NCBI RefSeq assembly: GCF_003001815.1 | Contig: NZ_PVMZ01000005.1 | Coordinates: 372,001-436,000, forward strand | Source: Actinoplanes italicus | GTDB taxonomy: Bacteria > Actinomycetota > Actinomycetes > Mycobacteriales > Micromonosporaceae | Length of the DNA stretch: 64,000 bases | Direction of reading: 5' to 3' | Shown here: one piece after another, positions 52,748 to 59,832 of the stretch | Position numbering within the stretch: position 1 is the stretch's first letter | Layout: each line of letters starts with the position of its first letter | Notes under the pieces: model-generated | Database searches by the model: none | What the model was told of the DNA's origin: nothing | What the model saw: only the letters and a program-made list of their open reading frames with translations | Made by a program: the position numbers and the translations under genes

Positions 52748-53020
52748 GCTGGGGGCGACAAGCGCTGGGTGAAGAAGGCGGAGAGCGACGGAATCGAGGA
52801 GATCGCGCTGCTCCTCCTGGAATGGCTCGCGGAGCAGGGTGTGGACGCCATGCTGCGTGTCGACGCCCAGCGGCTCAGCGACCGGCGGCCCGCCTGGACA
52901 TTCGCGGCCGGTGGTGGGCCGCTCAGCGTGGGGGTGCGTGCCGACGGGGCCACCGCCGGGCAGTGCCTGGCGCGGGCGGTGGCTCAGCTGCGGGAACGGG
53001 GCGTGGAGGTCCCGTACTGA
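52745..53020 (+). CDS. Small hypothetical protein, 91 aa
   Basis: A 91-aa protein: an amphipathic N-terminal helix (GIEEIALLLLEWLAEQGVDAMLRVD) and a short sheet-like C-terminus (RPAWTFAAGGGPLSVGVRADGATAGQCLARAVAQL). No family is recognised. It has no ribosome site and a TAGGGT -10 at the leaderless spacing. It stands alone. Confidence 0.6.
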   Translation: MAGGDKRWVKKAESDGIEEIALLLLEWLAEQGVDAMLRVDAQRLSDRRPAWTFAAGGGPLSVGVRADGATAGQCLARAVAQLRERGVEVPY

Positions 53021-53089
53021 TCCGTATCGGACGCCAAGGCCCCGGCCGGCCACCTGCACCATCGCCGCAGTCGGGTCCTGCCCGTCAGG

Positions 53090-53368
53090 TCATCGGTGAC
53101 GCCGTACGGCTCCGAGCCTGCGATGTCCCTCCGGAGCTGTCGCGGCGGCGATAGCGTCGGCCAGCTCGCCGACGGTCTCCAGAGACGCGAACGCCTCGAA
53201 GTCGACGGCGATGCGGTAGTGGTCCTCGATGGCGATCAGCAGTTCAAGCTCGTCGGCACTGGTTTGGCCGAGGTCGGCGAATCGCGCGTCCGGCGTGATC
53301 AGCCGGTCGTCGATGTTGACGACTTTGAGCAGCAGGGTGGTGAGCTCGTCGGGAACGGTCGTTGTCAT
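53090..53368 (-). CDS. Acyl carrier protein (stand-alone)
   Basis: A 92-aa ACP. The pantetheine-attachment serine is S37 in DLGQTSADELELL, with the helix II signature following; the last 15 residues are basic (RRLGAVRRHR). The start at 53368 overlaps the E1 alpha stop (ATGA). It is the last gene of the E1 beta-E2-E1 alpha-ACP operon. Such an ACP downstream of a 2-oxoacid dehydrogenase suggests it accepts the acyl group that in ordinary complexes goes to CoA. No PKS/NRPS gene is in the window. Confidence 0.85.
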   Translation of the reverse strand: MTTTVPDELTTLLLKVVNIDDRLITPDARFADLGQTSADELELLIAIEDHYRIAVDFEAFASLETVGELADAIAAATAPEGHRRLGAVRRHR

Positions 53369-54297
53369 CTCGGATTCTCTCCCTCGTTGCGGCGAACCAG
53401 TGGGCGGGCGGTGACCTCGCGGGCGCACCGTTCGGCCAGGTCCCTCTGCCGCCGGTCGGCGGCGGCGAACTGCTCGGGGTACGCCCGCTCGTACCGCGCG
53501 TACCAGTCCTGCTCCTTCAGTGCTCGCAGCACGGCGGCGTCTCTGGTGTCATCGCCCTTGCTGTGCGGGCCGAGCCGGATCGTCTCGAACTCGATCACCA
53601 ACGGGCGCGGATGTGTGCGCACCCGCATCATCGGCTGGCGCAGCCGCTTGCGGATGGCGGTCACGTCCGTGCCCCGCACGCTGATGTGATCGATACCGAA
53701 CGCGTGTGCCCGGCCGGTGATGCTCCCGGCGAGATGCTCGGCGGTCGGGGTGGACTGCGCGATGCCGTTGTTCTCCACGACCAGGACGAGCGGCAGCCGC
53801 CACAGCGACGCCATGTTGAGCGCCTCGTAGATCGCGCCCTCACCCCAGCTGCCGTCGCCGATGTGAACGAGTGCGAGCTGTCCCGGCTCACGACGCTTCA
53901 GCGCGAGGGCGGCACCGGCGGCGACCGGCACGTTCTGGCCCTGAACACCGGTGGACAGGAAGCGGTCACGCCGCAGGTGCTGGCTGCCGCCGATGCCGTG
54001 GCAGACCGCACCCTCGCGCCCCATGATCTCCGCGAGCAGACTGTGCGGGTCACCGAACCGGGCCAGGTAGTGCCCGTGGCCCCGGTGGTTGCTGAATACA
54101 TGGTCGGCGTCATCGATCAGCGGCCTCAACGCCACCGGCACGTGTTCCTGGCCCAAGCAGGTGTGCGTGGTGCCGCCGATGAGGCCCGACTCGAACAGGC
54201 GCAGCAACGTCAGCTCGAAATGTCTGGTCATCAACAGAAGATCCAGGTCGGCGTCCGCAGGCCGGGTTACCGCCGTTTCGATCCGCTGGACGGTCAC
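53365..54297 (-). CDS. 2-oxoacid dehydrogenase E1 component, alpha subunit (TPP-dependent)
   Basis: A 310-aa protein with GHGHYLARFG and the TPP/Mg motif GDGSWGEGAIYEALNMASLWRLPLVLVVENN (GDG-x26-NN), matching E1 alpha subunits of acetoin/pyruvate-type complexes. Its GTG overlaps the E2 stop by 4 bp (GTGA), and its stop overlaps the ACP start by 4 bp. It should form the alpha2beta2 decarboxylase with the product of 55405-56427. The residue set does not tell pyruvate from a larger 2-oxoacid; context suggests a specialised substrate. Confidence 0.9.
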   Translation of the reverse strand: MTVQRIETAVTRPADADLDLLLMTRHFELTLLRLFESGLIGGTTHTCLGQEHVPVALRPLIDDADHVFSNHRGHGHYLARFGDPHSLLAEIMGREGAVCHGIGGSQHLRRDRFLSTGVQGQNVPVAAGAALALKRREPGQLALVHIGDGSWGEGAIYEALNMASLWRLPLVLVVENNGIAQSTPTAEHLAGSITGRAHAFGIDHISVRGTDVTAIRKRLRQPMMRVRTHPRPLVIEFETIRLGPHSKGDDTRDAAVLRALKEQDWYARYERAYPEQFAAADRRQRDLAERCAREVTARPLVRRNEGENPR

Positions 54298-55412
54298 GAC
54301 GCCGCCTCCTCGTCGGAGAGGTCAGCGGACTCGAGAGCCGCCTTCAGCCCGCCGAGGAACCGGGCAGCGGCCCGGCCGTTGATCAGCCGATGATCGTAGG
54401 CAAGCCCCAGCAACGCGACCTGCCGGACCACCGGTTGCCCGTGCCCGTCCGGGATCACCTCGGGATGGGTGGCGCCCAGTGCCAGCATGCAACTCGTCCC
54501 CGGCATGATCAGCGGTTGCGCCAGCAACACGTCGCCGGCTGGCAACGACAGGCCGATCGTGGCCCCGGTGAGGTCAGCCGCGGTGAACTCCTCCCGCAGC
54601 GCTTTCGCCCGCAGACCGGCCATGGCGGCGGTGACCGTCGCCAGCGAGGTCACCGCGTCAGCGCCGATGACCGGGAGGTAGAGGCCGCGGCCGATGTCGA
54701 TGGTGACGCCGACCCGGACCTGGCCGGCCAGCACAGCGGTGCCGTCCTCCCGAGCCGAGGCGAAGAACATCGGATAGGTCTCGACGAGGCCGGCCAGGCG
54801 GCGGATGAGCAGCTCCGGAAGCCTTGCCGCGATCTTCTGCCGATCGGCGTAGCCGCGCAGCGCCGCCAGTGCGGCGTCCACGACGACCTTGACCACGGCG
54901 TACGCCGCGGGAATCGTGTGATGCGACTCAGCGACCACGGCCGCTACCGCGAGTTGGCTCTTGCCGAGATGCTGGATACGCGAACCGCCGACATCGGCTT
55001 CGTCGATCAGCCGCTGCACGTCCACCGCCCGGATCACCCTGGTGCTCAGTGTTCGGATCGCGTCCTGGCTGATCCGGTACCGGTCGATCAGACTGCGGGC
55101 CGGCTCAGTGATGACCACACCCGCCAGGTCGGCCGCTGGCTCTTCGGAACGGCCGATGAGGAACCGCTGACGCTGCTGCTCGTCCGGGAACAGCCGCCCG
55201 ATGACCTCGCCCGGTCGGCACTCCTGCATCTCGGTCAATCCGCGCTGCAGGACACCACCGACCTCGCTGCTCAGCTCCTCGGCGGTCTTCGATGTCTCGA
55301 TCTCAACCACCGGGGCGCTGGCCGGAACGACGTCGCCGTCGCTGTAGTGCCAGGCGGTGAGCAGGTAGCCGGAGTCGTTGCTGTTGAGCTTCGGAACGGT
55401 GATCTCATGCAC
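54294..55412 (-). CDS. 2-oxoacid dehydrogenase E2 component (lipoyl acyltransferase)
   Basis: A 372-aa protein. The N-terminal lipoyl domain carries the lipoyl lysine K42 (EIETSKTAEEL). A peripheral-subunit-binding-like segment is near 120-150 (LIDRYRISQDAIRTLS), and the catalytic domain ends with YDHRLINGRAAARFLGGL. In known E2 acyltransferases the motif is usually DHRxxDG, so the Asp to Asn change at this point is notable. The start is a GTG at 55412, overlapping the E1 beta stop by 8 bp. No E3 lipoamide dehydrogenase lies beside it. Confidence 0.88.
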   Translation of the reverse strand: MHEITVPKLNSNDSGYLLTAWHYSDGDVVPASAPVVEIETSKTAEELSSEVGGVLQRGLTEMQECRPGEVIGRLFPDEQQRQRFLIGRSEEPAADLAGVVITEPARSLIDRYRISQDAIRTLSTRVIRAVDVQRLIDEADVGGSRIQHLGKSQLAVAAVVAESHHTIPAAYAVVKVVVDAALAALRGYADRQKIAARLPELLIRRLAGLVETYPMFFASAREDGTAVLAGQVRVGVTIDIGRGLYLPVIGADAVTSLATVTAAMAGLRAKALREEFTAADLTGATIGLSLPAGDVLLAQPLIMPGTSCMLALGATHPEVIPDGHGQPVVRQVALLGLAYDHRLINGRAAARFLGGLKAALESADLSDEEAAS

Positions 55413-56427
55413 CGGCCACCTCCAGAACGGCGTCGTAGACGGTGTCGGCCTGCACCAGAACCTCGTCCTCCAGATGGCGGGCGGCCGGAATGACCCGGTC
55501 GGCGGACGTGACGAGCCGGATCGGTGCGCGCAGCCGGCCCCACAGACGCGGATAGAGGCAGGCGGCGACCTCGGCACCCCAGCCACCGCCGGCGGTGCCT
55601 TCCTCGACCACCACGATTCGGCCGGCCCCGGCGATTGCCGGCGGCAGTGATGACGCGTCGAACGGATAGAGCTGCACCGGCACGAGGATCAGGCAGACGA
55701 TTTCGTGCTCGAGGAACAGCCGGCGCGCCGCGTCGAGGACCCGGCCGGTCAGCCCGCCGGGAGCGATCACCACTACGTCCGCAGCGTCCGGACTGCCCAG
55801 GAAGACTCGCGCGCAGCCGTCCGAAGAGGCCGGGAAGTCGTACGAGAAGAGGTCGTCGACGGTGCTGTCGGCGTACATCCGCTCGGTATAAAGGATCTTG
55901 TTTTCGAACAGCACCGCGGGTTCACCGGCGGCCAGCATCCGGCCGAACAGCGCGGAGCAGTCGTGGAACGGCGACAGCTCGTAGAGGTTGAGGTGCGGGA
56001 TCCCGATGAGGTGCTTCTGCGGGCTCTGGCTGTGCGTCGGCCCGTAGCCGCGGTTACCGCCGACCGGACAGCGAACGACCGTTCGCATCGGCACTCGCCG
56101 GCCGTACATCCCGACCGACTTGCTGAGCAGGTTAAGGATCGGATCGAACGCCAGCGCGACGAAATCCCCGAACATGATCTCCACGATCGGTCGTTCGCCG
56201 CTGAGCGCGAGCCCGCCGGCCAATCCGACAATGCCCGCCTCGCTGATCGGCGTCGACACCACCTGGTCCGGAAACCGACCGGACAGACCCTTCGTGATCT
56301 TGAAGGCGCCACCGTACGGGTCGGAGACGTCCTCACCGATCATCCACACCCGAGGATCCTTCTCCAGCATCGCGTGCAATGCCCGGTTCAGATTCTCCGA
56401 GACCCGCTCGCGTTGTGACCGAACCAT
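55405..56427 (-). CDS. 2-oxoacid dehydrogenase E1 component, beta subunit
   Basis: A 340-aa protein, the first gene of the operon. The ATG at 56427 has a GGAGGGG site. Motifs match E1 beta: VWMIGEDVSDPYGGAFKITKGL, TPISEAGIVGLAGGLAL, IVEIMFGDFVALAFDPILN, and the GGNRGYGPTHSQSPQKHLIGIPHL phosphate/His loop. With E1 alpha it decarboxylates a 2-oxoacid and reductively acylates the E2 lipoyl group. The operon begins 160 bp downstream of an unrelated ABM-globin gene. Confidence 0.92.
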   Translation of the reverse strand: MVRSQRERVSENLNRALHAMLEKDPRVWMIGEDVSDPYGGAFKITKGLSGRFPDQVVSTPISEAGIVGLAGGLALSGERPIVEIMFGDFVALAFDPILNLLSKSVGMYGRRVPMRTVVRCPVGGNRGYGPTHSQSPQKHLIGIPHLNLYELSPFHDCSALFGRMLAAGEPAVLFENKILYTERMYADSTVDDLFSYDFPASSDGCARVFLGSPDAADVVVIAPGGLTGRVLDAARRLFLEHEIVCLILVPVQLYPFDASSLPPAIAGAGRIVVVEEGTAGGGWGAEVAACLYPRLWGRLRAPIRLVTSADRVIPAARHLEDEVLVQADTVYDAVLEVAGA

Positions 56428-56547
56428 GACCCCTCCGCTGACTGGATTCTCCGTCGCTTGAATCCTGGTCGTCCGAGCAGCGGTGATCACGGGCCCTCAG
56501 CCCTGCCGACGGGGAGCCGTTGGTCGCGAATCCGTCGCCTGCATCCG

Positions 56548-56582
56548 CACGGCCAGTTCGGGCGGCGCCCGAACTGGCCGTG
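56548..56582 (-). terminator. 16-bp perfect hairpin terminator after the ABM-globin gene
   Basis: CACGGCCAGTTCGGGC (56548-56563) and GCCCGAACTGGCCGTG (56567-56582) form a perfect stem with a GGC loop, 4 bp after the stop of the gene at 56587. It isolates the dehydrogenase operon from that gene. Confidence 0.85.
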
Positions 56583-56586
56583 TGGA

Positions 56587-57345
56587 TCAGCCGAGGTAGG
56601 GCGGCGCGACGCCCCAGCCCCAGTGCGGCACCGGCGCCTCGCGTGGCGGGTTCGCGCCCGGCTGGGAGTTGGCGATCGCGAGGCGGGTGCCCCACTCGAG
56701 GTAGCCCATGAACGCGGCCCGGAACTCCGGGTCGTCGGGCAGGCCGACGTCGTCGGCGGCGTCGGCGAGCAGGTTCACCCAGCGGCGTCGCTGGGGTTCG
56801 GTGATCGCCTTGCCGAGGTGGTGGGCGAGCATGTGCGCGTAGCCGCCACGCTCGTCGGTGTAGCGCGACGGCCCCCCGAACACCTCGGCCAGCCACATGG
56901 CGACGAACTTCGGGTGCGCCGGATCCATGTGCGCGAACAGCGGCCCGACCACGTCGTCGGCGGTGACCTTGGCGTAGAACCGCTCGGTCAGCCGCTCGAA
57001 CGCCTCGGCACCGCCGGCCCACTCGTACAGGCTGGGCACCGCACCGCCGGTGCCGCGTACCGCGGTCGGCTCGTAGTGGCGCATCTCCTCGACCGCGGTG
57101 ACGTACGGCCGGATCTCCGCCAGGAAGCCCGGGAACAGCTCGCCCTGCCGGAAACCCTTGAGGTGGTCCTCCGGAGAGGACCAGGTGATGCGCAGGATGT
57201 AGGTGCCGGGCTCCTCGGTGCAGCGGCTCAACTCGTAGTCGGCGCACTGCGGGGCGAGCGCCAGGAAACGCGCCGCGCGGCCGTAGGCCTGTTCGAACTC
57301 CGCCGTGTCGCCGGGAACGCGGTACCGGATGTACTCGACAGTCAT
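56587..57345 (-). CDS. ABM-domain/truncated hemoglobin (group II) fusion
   Basis: A 252-aa two-domain protein. The first about 100 residues form an antibiotic-biosynthesis-monooxygenase-like ferredoxin-type domain (VEYIRYRVPGDTAEFEQAYGRAARFLALAPQCADYELSR, then TYILRITWSS). Residues from about 115 are a group II truncated hemoglobin: FYAKVTADDVVGPLFAHMDPAHPK, WLAEVFGGPSRYT, GGYAHMLAHHLGKAIT (proximal His region), RRRWVNLLADAADDVGLPDDPEFR and WGTRLAIANSQPGANPP. The fusion suggests a heme-dependent redox role with a small partner domain, for example against NO or in oxygenation; this is inference. The ATG is 7 nt after TACTGT and lacks a ribosome site. Confidence 0.87.
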   Translation of the reverse strand: MTVEYIRYRVPGDTAEFEQAYGRAARFLALAPQCADYELSRCTEEPGTYILRITWSSPEDHLKGFRQGELFPGFLAEIRPYVTAVEEMRHYEPTAVRGTGGAVPSLYEWAGGAEAFERLTERFYAKVTADDVVGPLFAHMDPAHPKFVAMWLAEVFGGPSRYTDERGGYAHMLAHHLGKAITEPQRRRWVNLLADAADDVGLPDDPEFRAAFMGYLEWGTRLAIANSQPGANPPREAPVPHWGWGVAPPYLG

Positions 57346-57522
57346 GCCGTCCACAGTAGGCCAAGTAAGCCTGTAATCATGTAATCGGCTTCCGAGGGCA
57401 ACACGGGCTCCGCGGCGTCGCCGGTCGGCACCCGGAAACGGCAGTGCCGGCCGGCAACGCCGCAACACGGCCGGAAGGCGGGCGACCAGATCGTCGCACG
57501 TCGAGGTCACCCGCCCGGTAGA

Positions 57523-57924
57523 TCACCCGGCCGCGGTCGCCTCGAGCTCGACCATCTGCCCGGGAATCGCCAGCCGCGTGACGCCGAGCATCGTGGTGGC
57601 CGGGGCCACGCCCGCCGCGCCGAGCCGCCCGGCCAGCACGCCGTAGTGCGGGAACAGCGCGTCGACGTCGGTGGTGTAGACGTTGAGCCGCACCACGTCG
57701 CCGAGGGACATGCCGGCCTCGGCGAGCACCGCCTCCAGGTTGTCGAGGCTCAACGCCAGCTGGGCGGCGATGTCACCGTCGTGCTGCGGTTTGCCGTGGG
57801 CGTCCATCGCGGTCTGCCCGGAGCAGTACAGGGTCCGGGTATGCCCGGAGACCAACTCGCCCTGGTTGAACCCCAGCTCCGCCGACCACGCCCACGGGTT
57901 GACCGCCGTTCGTTGCACTGTCAC
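57523..57924 (-). CDS. RidA family protein (YjgF/UK114)
   Basis: About 133 aa from the GTG at 57924 (GGGAG 5 nt upstream; MTVQRTAVNPWAW is the usual start). It shows the RidA signatures GHTRTLYCSGQTAMDAHGK, NLEAVLAEAGMSLGDVVRLNVYTTD (catalytic Arg in VVRLNVY) and TTMLGVTRLAIPGQMVELEATA. RidA hydrolyses reactive enamines and imines produced by PLP enzymes. It diverges from the WYL regulator gene at 58016 across 91 bp, probably its controller. Confidence 0.9.
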   Translation of the reverse strand: MTVQRTAVNPWAWSAELGFNQGELVSGHTRTLYCSGQTAMDAHGKPQHDGDIAAQLALSLDNLEAVLAEAGMSLGDVVRLNVYTTDVDALFPHYGVLAGRLGAAGVAPATTMLGVTRLAIPGQMVELEATAAG

Positions 57925-58003
57925 ATCAGCTCCCATTCGATCGTTCATGTCGTGCGGATCGGAGCCTGCCGGGTAATCACGACATCCTCTGTCATGTATT
58001 GGG

Positions 58004-58018
58004 TAGGGTTCGCGGATG
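58004..58018 (+). promoter_or_regulatory. Leaderless-type -10 element (TAGGGT-N6-ATG)
   Basis: TAGGGT at 58004-58009 lies exactly 6 nt before the ATG at 58016, the same hexamer and spacing as at 52733. No ribosome site is present. Confidence 0.6.
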
Positions 58019-58975
58019 CGCGCCGATCGGCTGGTCTCGCTCGTCCTGCTGCTGCGGCAACGCGGCCGGATGACCGCCGACGCGCTGGCGGCCGAGCTTG
58101 AGGTGTCGACCCGGACCGTGCTGCGCGACATCGAGGCGCTGTCGGCGGCCGGTGTCCCGGTTTACGCCGAACGCGGGCGGCACGGCGGGTTCGCGCTGCT
58201 GCCCGGCTTCCGGACCGAGCTCACCGGCCTCAACCACGACGAGACCCTGGCCCTGCTGACCACCGGTTCGGGGCGGCTGTTCGGGCTCGGCCCGGCGTTC
58301 GCCTCCGCGCTGCGCAAGGTCGTCGACGCGCTGCCGGAGGGCCATCGGGCGACCGCGAACGACGCCGCCCAGCGGTTCCTCGTGGAGCCCGCGGCCGACC
58401 TGCTGTCGCGCCGGGCGCCCGGTGAGGAGGTTCCGGACGCGACCATGATCGAGGTCCGGCGAGCGGTCCTGTCAGGGCGCAAGCTGCGCATTCACTACGC
58501 CGCCACGGACCGGCCGGCCGCTTGGCGCACGGTCGATCCGATCGGCCTGGTGACCGTCCGCGAGCGCGTCTACCTGCTGGCGACCAGAGGCGGTGAGGAC
58601 CGCACCTACCGGCTGTCGCGGATGCTCGCCGCCGAGGAACTGCCCGAGGCGGCCGAACGCCCGGACAGCGTCGACCTGGACCGCGCCTGGAACGAACGCC
58701 GCGCCCGGTTCCTGGCCGACGGTCACCTCACGGTGCTGGTTCGGGTGAACCCGGCCCGCCGCGACGATCTGCTGAACACCGCGGTGGCCGTCCGCACCGA
58801 GGAACCCGGTGCGGACGGGTGGCCCCTGCTGGAGGTCACCTACCAGGACTCGTGGCACGCCGAGTGGGCGCTGTGGCAGCTCGGCACGCAGGCCGAGGCC
58901 CTGGCGCCGGACTCGCTGCGCGCGGCCCTGCACGACCGCGCCGCCGCGATCGCCGCCCGCTACGCGCCCCCTTAG
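58016..58975 (+). CDS. WYL-domain, DeoR-like HTH transcriptional regulator
   Basis: A 319-aa YafY-type regulator. The N-terminal winged helix (RLVSLVLLLRQRGRMTADALAAELEVSTRTVLRDIEALSAAGVPVYAERGRHGGFALLPGF) is followed by a WYL domain around residues 150-215 (RIHYAATDRPAAWRTVDPIGLVTVRERVYLLATR) and a C-terminal WCX-like extension. Such proteins sense small ligands or nucleotides. Divergent to RidA. Confidence 0.9.
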   Translation: MRADRLVSLVLLLRQRGRMTADALAAELEVSTRTVLRDIEALSAAGVPVYAERGRHGGFALLPGFRTELTGLNHDETLALLTTGSGRLFGLGPAFASALRKVVDALPEGHRATANDAAQRFLVEPAADLLSRRAPGEEVPDATMIEVRRAVLSGRKLRIHYAATDRPAAWRTVDPIGLVTVRERVYLLATRGGEDRTYRLSRMLAAEELPEAAERPDSVDLDRAWNERRARFLADGHLTVLVRVNPARRDDLLNTAVAVRTEEPGADGWPLLEVTYQDSWHAEWALWQLGTQAEALAPDSLRAALHDRAAAIAARYAPP

Positions 58976-58977
58976 AG

Positions 58978-59099
58978 CGGGGTGACCTGCACCCACCGGC
59001 AAGCCACAGATCACCACACGAACAGCGGCCACCCGCACCGTGGTGACCTACGCCCACCAGCGAGCCACAGATCACCACGCAGGCGGGGGTTTCGCAGTT
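58978..59099. repeat. Two-unit array of the 61-bp palindromic repeat family, inverted
   Basis: Units at 58978 and 59039, 61 bp apart. On the minus strand they read GTGGTGATCTGTGGCTCG and then GGTGGGCGTAGGTCACCAC, matching the array at 3123-3671 in the opposite orientation. They abut the end of the DUF4288 remnant. Confidence 0.85.
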
Positions 59100-59261
59100 C
59101 ACGTCGCCCGCGTACCCGGCCGCTTCGGCCTCGGCCAGCGCGATGGCCTCGTCGAACGAGGAGGCCTTCCAGACCGTCACCCGTTCCTCGTACGTCGCGG
59201 GCTTCTCGGGGTCGAACAGGAACAGTCAGCGGACCGAGAACCAGGCGGCTTGAGATGTCAC
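59095..59261 (-). pseudogene. DUF4288-like gene remnant, stop codon inside and 3' end replaced by repeats
   Basis: From a GTG at 59261 the frame reads VTSQAAWFSVR, then TGA at 59226-59228, then continues in the same frame as LFLFDPEKPATYEERVTVWK and SSFDEAIALAEAEAAGYAGDV. This resembles the DUF4288 pattern FSVR-LF-YEERV-A-SF-EAI-AE-EA-YA. The similarity ends where the 61-bp repeat begins. The in-frame stop and lost C-terminus mark it as dead. What is left is about 55 codons. Confidence 0.65.
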
Positions 59262-59301
59262 CTCGGCAGTGTGCCGCACATCGATCGATCCGCCCGCACG
59301 G

Positions 59302-59823
59302 TCAAAGGGGAGCAAGCGGCCGCTCCGCTGCGAGCGGCCGGCGGTAGCGGACGATCGGCAGCCCGCGCCACTCGTCGCGGCCGCCGTCGTACCGGAAGCC
59401 CAGATGTTCGTAGAAGCCTCTGGCGTGCGGGTTCTGTTCGGCCACCCAGAGCATGCAGGCGGTGCAGCCGGATGCGGCGAGCCCGGCCAGCGCGTCCTCG
59501 ACGAGGAGCCGCCCGGCGCCGATCCCCCGGGCCGAGGGCAGCAGGTAGACCGCGTTGATGACGCCGGTGCCCTCGGGTTCCTCGCTCTCTGGCGGGCCGC
59601 TGACGGCGTAGCCGATCACCGTGCCGTCGCTGACCGCGACCCGGATCCGGTGGGTCGTGCCGGTCGCGGCCCGCGCCCAGTTCTCGCTGGTCTTGTCCAG
59701 GTCGAGCCCTTCGACCATGGCCGGGTTGAGGTGCCCGTAGGTGGCACGCCAGGCCTCGAGCTGGATGCGGGCGATCACACCGCCGTCGGTGGCCCCCGCG
59801 GGCCGTAACACGGTTTCGGGCAC
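59302..59823 (-). CDS. GNAT N-acetyltransferase
   Basis: A 173-aa protein. Acetyl-CoA motif A is complete (VINAVYLLPSARGIGAGRLLVEDALAGLA), as are the beta-strand segment HRIRVAVSDGTVIGYAVSG and motif B (MLWVAEQNPHARGFYEHLGFRYDG). The N-terminus (RPAGATDGGVIARIQLEAWRATYGHLNP) fits the family. GTG start at 59823, 9 bp after the EAL-protein gene on the same strand, so the two are probably co-transcribed. The substrate is unknown. Confidence 0.9.
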   Translation of the reverse strand: MPETVLRPAGATDGGVIARIQLEAWRATYGHLNPAMVEGLDLDKTSENWARAATGTTHRIRVAVSDGTVIGYAVSGPPESEEPEGTGVINAVYLLPSARGIGAGRLLVEDALAGLAASGCTACMLWVAEQNPHARGFYEHLGFRYDGGRDEWRGLPIVRYRRPLAAERPLAPL

Positions 59824-59832
59824 CCGGCCACG

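Noticed and set aside
53090..56427. Ordinary pyruvate dehydrogenase complex of central metabolism
   Set aside because: There is no E3, the E1 is split into alpha and beta, and an ACP is coupled; housekeeping PDH in actinomycetes usually uses a single-chain AceE E1.
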